Assembly (NCBI GenBank): GCA_965214615.1
Contig: OZ243952.1
Location: 992,001-1,056,000, forward strand
Reading direction: 5' to 3'
From: CBDAUN01 sp965214615
GTDB taxonomy: Bacteria; Pseudomonadota; Gammaproteobacteria; Arenicellales; JAJDZL01
DNA length: 64,000 bases
Positions within the stretch are counted from its first letter, which is position 1, and each line of letters starts with the position of its first letter. Positions 62,927 through 64,000 of this stretch are shown here, in pieces. Position numbers and translations under genes: made by a program. The notes beneath the pieces were generated by a model that searched no databases, was not told the origin of the DNA, and saw nothing but the letters and a program-made list of their open reading frames with translations.

Positions 62927-63937
62927 ATGAATCTTGGTCGATGGCTTGCCTGGATAGCAATGGGTATTGTCGCATTCGCGGCATGCGCCGTCATTGCGCT
63001 TTGGCTTTTGCGAAGCGGCACCCTTATGCCGGGAGAGACGTACTCGCGATCCGGCCACTCCTTCGATGCGCCCGATGCGCTTGTTGAAGACCGGCTCAGG
63101 CAGCATGTTTGGAAGCTTGCGGGACAGGGACAAATCGGGCCTCGACACATGGGCCGACCTGAGGCTCTGGAAGCGGCGGCATCCTATATTGAATCGCAAT
63201 TACAAGGCTTCGGCTACGAGACTGAGCGCGAGATCTTTGCAGTTGACTCTTCAGAAGCGGCAAACATTGTTGCCGAAATCAAGGGCGAGACCGATGAAAT
63301 TGTCATTGTCGGGGCACACTATGACACCGTGCCTGATTCGCCCGGTGCGAATGACAATGCCACAGGAGTTGCCGCGCTGCTCGAACTTGCACGCTTGCAC
63401 CGAAGCGACGCGACTCGTCCGACTGTACGGTTCGTGGCCTTTGTCAACGAAGAGCGTCCGTACTTTTTGACATCGGCGATGGGCAGTGCGGTCCATGCGA
63501 AGCGCAGCCGGCAGCGGGGCGAGCATATCCTTTGCATGTTTTCGCTTGAAACGATCGGGTTCTACACCGATGAGCCGAACAGCCAGTCGTATCCGTTTCC
63601 GTATTCGCTGTTCTATCCGAAAACGGGCAACTTCGTCGGATTTGTCGCCAATACGGATTCAAGAAACGAATTGCATCGAGCGATTTCGGCATTCAGGTCG
63701 CAAGCGGCGATCGATTCGGAAGGCCTGGCGGCTCCGCGAATCATTGCCGATATCAACCGTTCCGATCAGATATCGTTCTGGAAATACGGAATCCCTGCGA
63801 TCATGGTGACCGACACGGTGGATTTCCGATACGAGCACTATCACGAACCTACTGATACGCCGGATGTCGTCGCCTACCCTGAACTGGCAAAGGTGGTGAT
63901 GGGACTGACCGCGGTGATGCGCGAATTTATGCAGTGA
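62927..63937 (+). CDS. M28-family zinc aminopeptidase, membrane anchored
   Basis: A 336-aa peptidase with an N-terminal anchor helix (LAWIAMGIVAFAACAVIALWLL) and an M28 catalytic domain. Zinc ligands and the catalytic Glu are visible: GAHYDTVPDSPGANDN (His and bridging Asp), FVNEERPYF (Glu pair), and the final His in YEHYHEPTDTPD. The domain would face the periplasm. ATG at the helix is preferred to a TTG 63 bases earlier. Divergent from the adaptor gene; the 298-base gap between them shows no gene. Confidence 0.5.
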   Translation: MNLGRWLAWIAMGIVAFAACAVIALWLLRSGTLMPGETYSRSGHSFDAPDALVEDRLRQHVWKLAGQGQIGPRHMGRPEALEAAASYIESQLQGFGYETEREIFAVDSSEAANIVAEIKGETDEIVIVGAHYDTVPDSPGANDNATGVAALLELARLHRSDATRPTVRFVAFVNEERPYFLTSAMGSAVHAKRSRQRGEHILCMFSLETIGFYTDEPNSQSYPFPYSLFYPKTGNFVGFVANTDSRNELHRAISAFRSQAAIDSEGLAAPRIIADINRSDQISFWKYGIPAIMVTDTVDFRYEHYHEPTDTPDVVAYPELAKVVMGLTAVMREFMQ

Positions 63938-64000
63938 CGCCGCACAAGTATGATTAGGAATCTGGCTGATTGCGGAGCGGGCAGATCTATTCGTCCACGC

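Noticed and set aside
1..64000. CRISPR arrays, intact IS elements, prophage or rRNA genes
   Set aside because: No regularly spaced repeats, transposase genes with terminal repeats, phage structural genes or rRNA sequence were seen on either strand.

Overview
The window looks like chromosomal DNA from a free-living or host-associated, probably marine, proteobacterium, most likely gammaproteobacterial. The genes that suggest this are an AceK homologue, a YigI-type thioesterase, a RodZ-like protein, a SCO/PCu(A)C copper pair, the aerobic benzoyl-CoA (box) pathway and soxBDAG. Base composition is moderately GC-rich, genes are tightly packed into long catabolic operons, and GTG and TTG starts are common. 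There are no rRNA genes, CRISPR arrays, intact insertion sequences or phage genes. One tRNA gene (Ala, anticodon CGC) is present. Assignments come from reading the proteins; no database search was run.

Layout. (1) 0-1.2 kb: an AllG/YlbE-type protein (oxamate carbamoyltransferase component) on the minus strand, running off towards the left edge. (2) 2.1-12.1 kb: a plus-strand module with a 351-aa Rieske oxygenase and its reductase, a four-gene BMP-type (purine/nucleoside) ABC transporter, a Rieske oxygenase that has lost its Rieske cluster, a reductase that has gained one, and a GST-like protein. This matches NdmA/B-like plus NdmC-NdmD-NdmE of bacterial caffeine/methylxanthine N-demethylation. 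A 24-bp direct repeat lies on each side of it. (3) 12.1-14 kb: a small accessory island with an Rpn-type nuclease and an orphan Vsr endonuclease. (4) 14.2-26.7 kb: a second plus-strand catabolic block with a phthalate-type Rieske oxygenase, a HisC-like aminotransferase, a two-subunit TPP decarboxylase of the ComDE type, a polar amino acid ABC transporter and a heterotetrameric sarcosine oxidase (soxBDAG). (5) 26.7-41.8 kb: a SulP transporter, then aromatic degradation: thiolase, 3-hydroxybenzoate 6-monooxygenase-like enzyme, benzoate-CoA ligase, alpha/beta hydrolase, BoxC, BoxB, an RND permease and a 3-hydroxyacyl-CoA dehydrogenase. (6) 42-50 kb: a nuclease-domain remnant, a second RND permease and housekeeping genes. 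(7) 50.2-58.4 kb: a tripartite tricarboxylate transporter (tctC-B-A), a GntR/FCD regulator, a 2-hydroxyacyl-CoA lyase-like TPP enzyme, formyl-CoA transferase (Frc) and a formyl-THF hydrolase-like protein. (8) 58.6-64 kb: AceK, a membrane protein, tRNA-Ala, an FlK-like thioesterase, an RND adaptor and an M28 peptidase.

How the parts fit together. Most of the catabolic blocks should release one-carbon units: formaldehyde from Rieske N-demethylation, methylene-THF or formaldehyde from sarcosine oxidase, formate from BoxC ring cleavage, and formyl-CoA from the lyase/Frc pair. The strongest candidate for something new is the Ndm-like module with its own purine-family importer, next to an oxamate/ureide gene. 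It shares a short inverted-repeat motif (CGCAT-N-ATGCG) with the second catabolic block.
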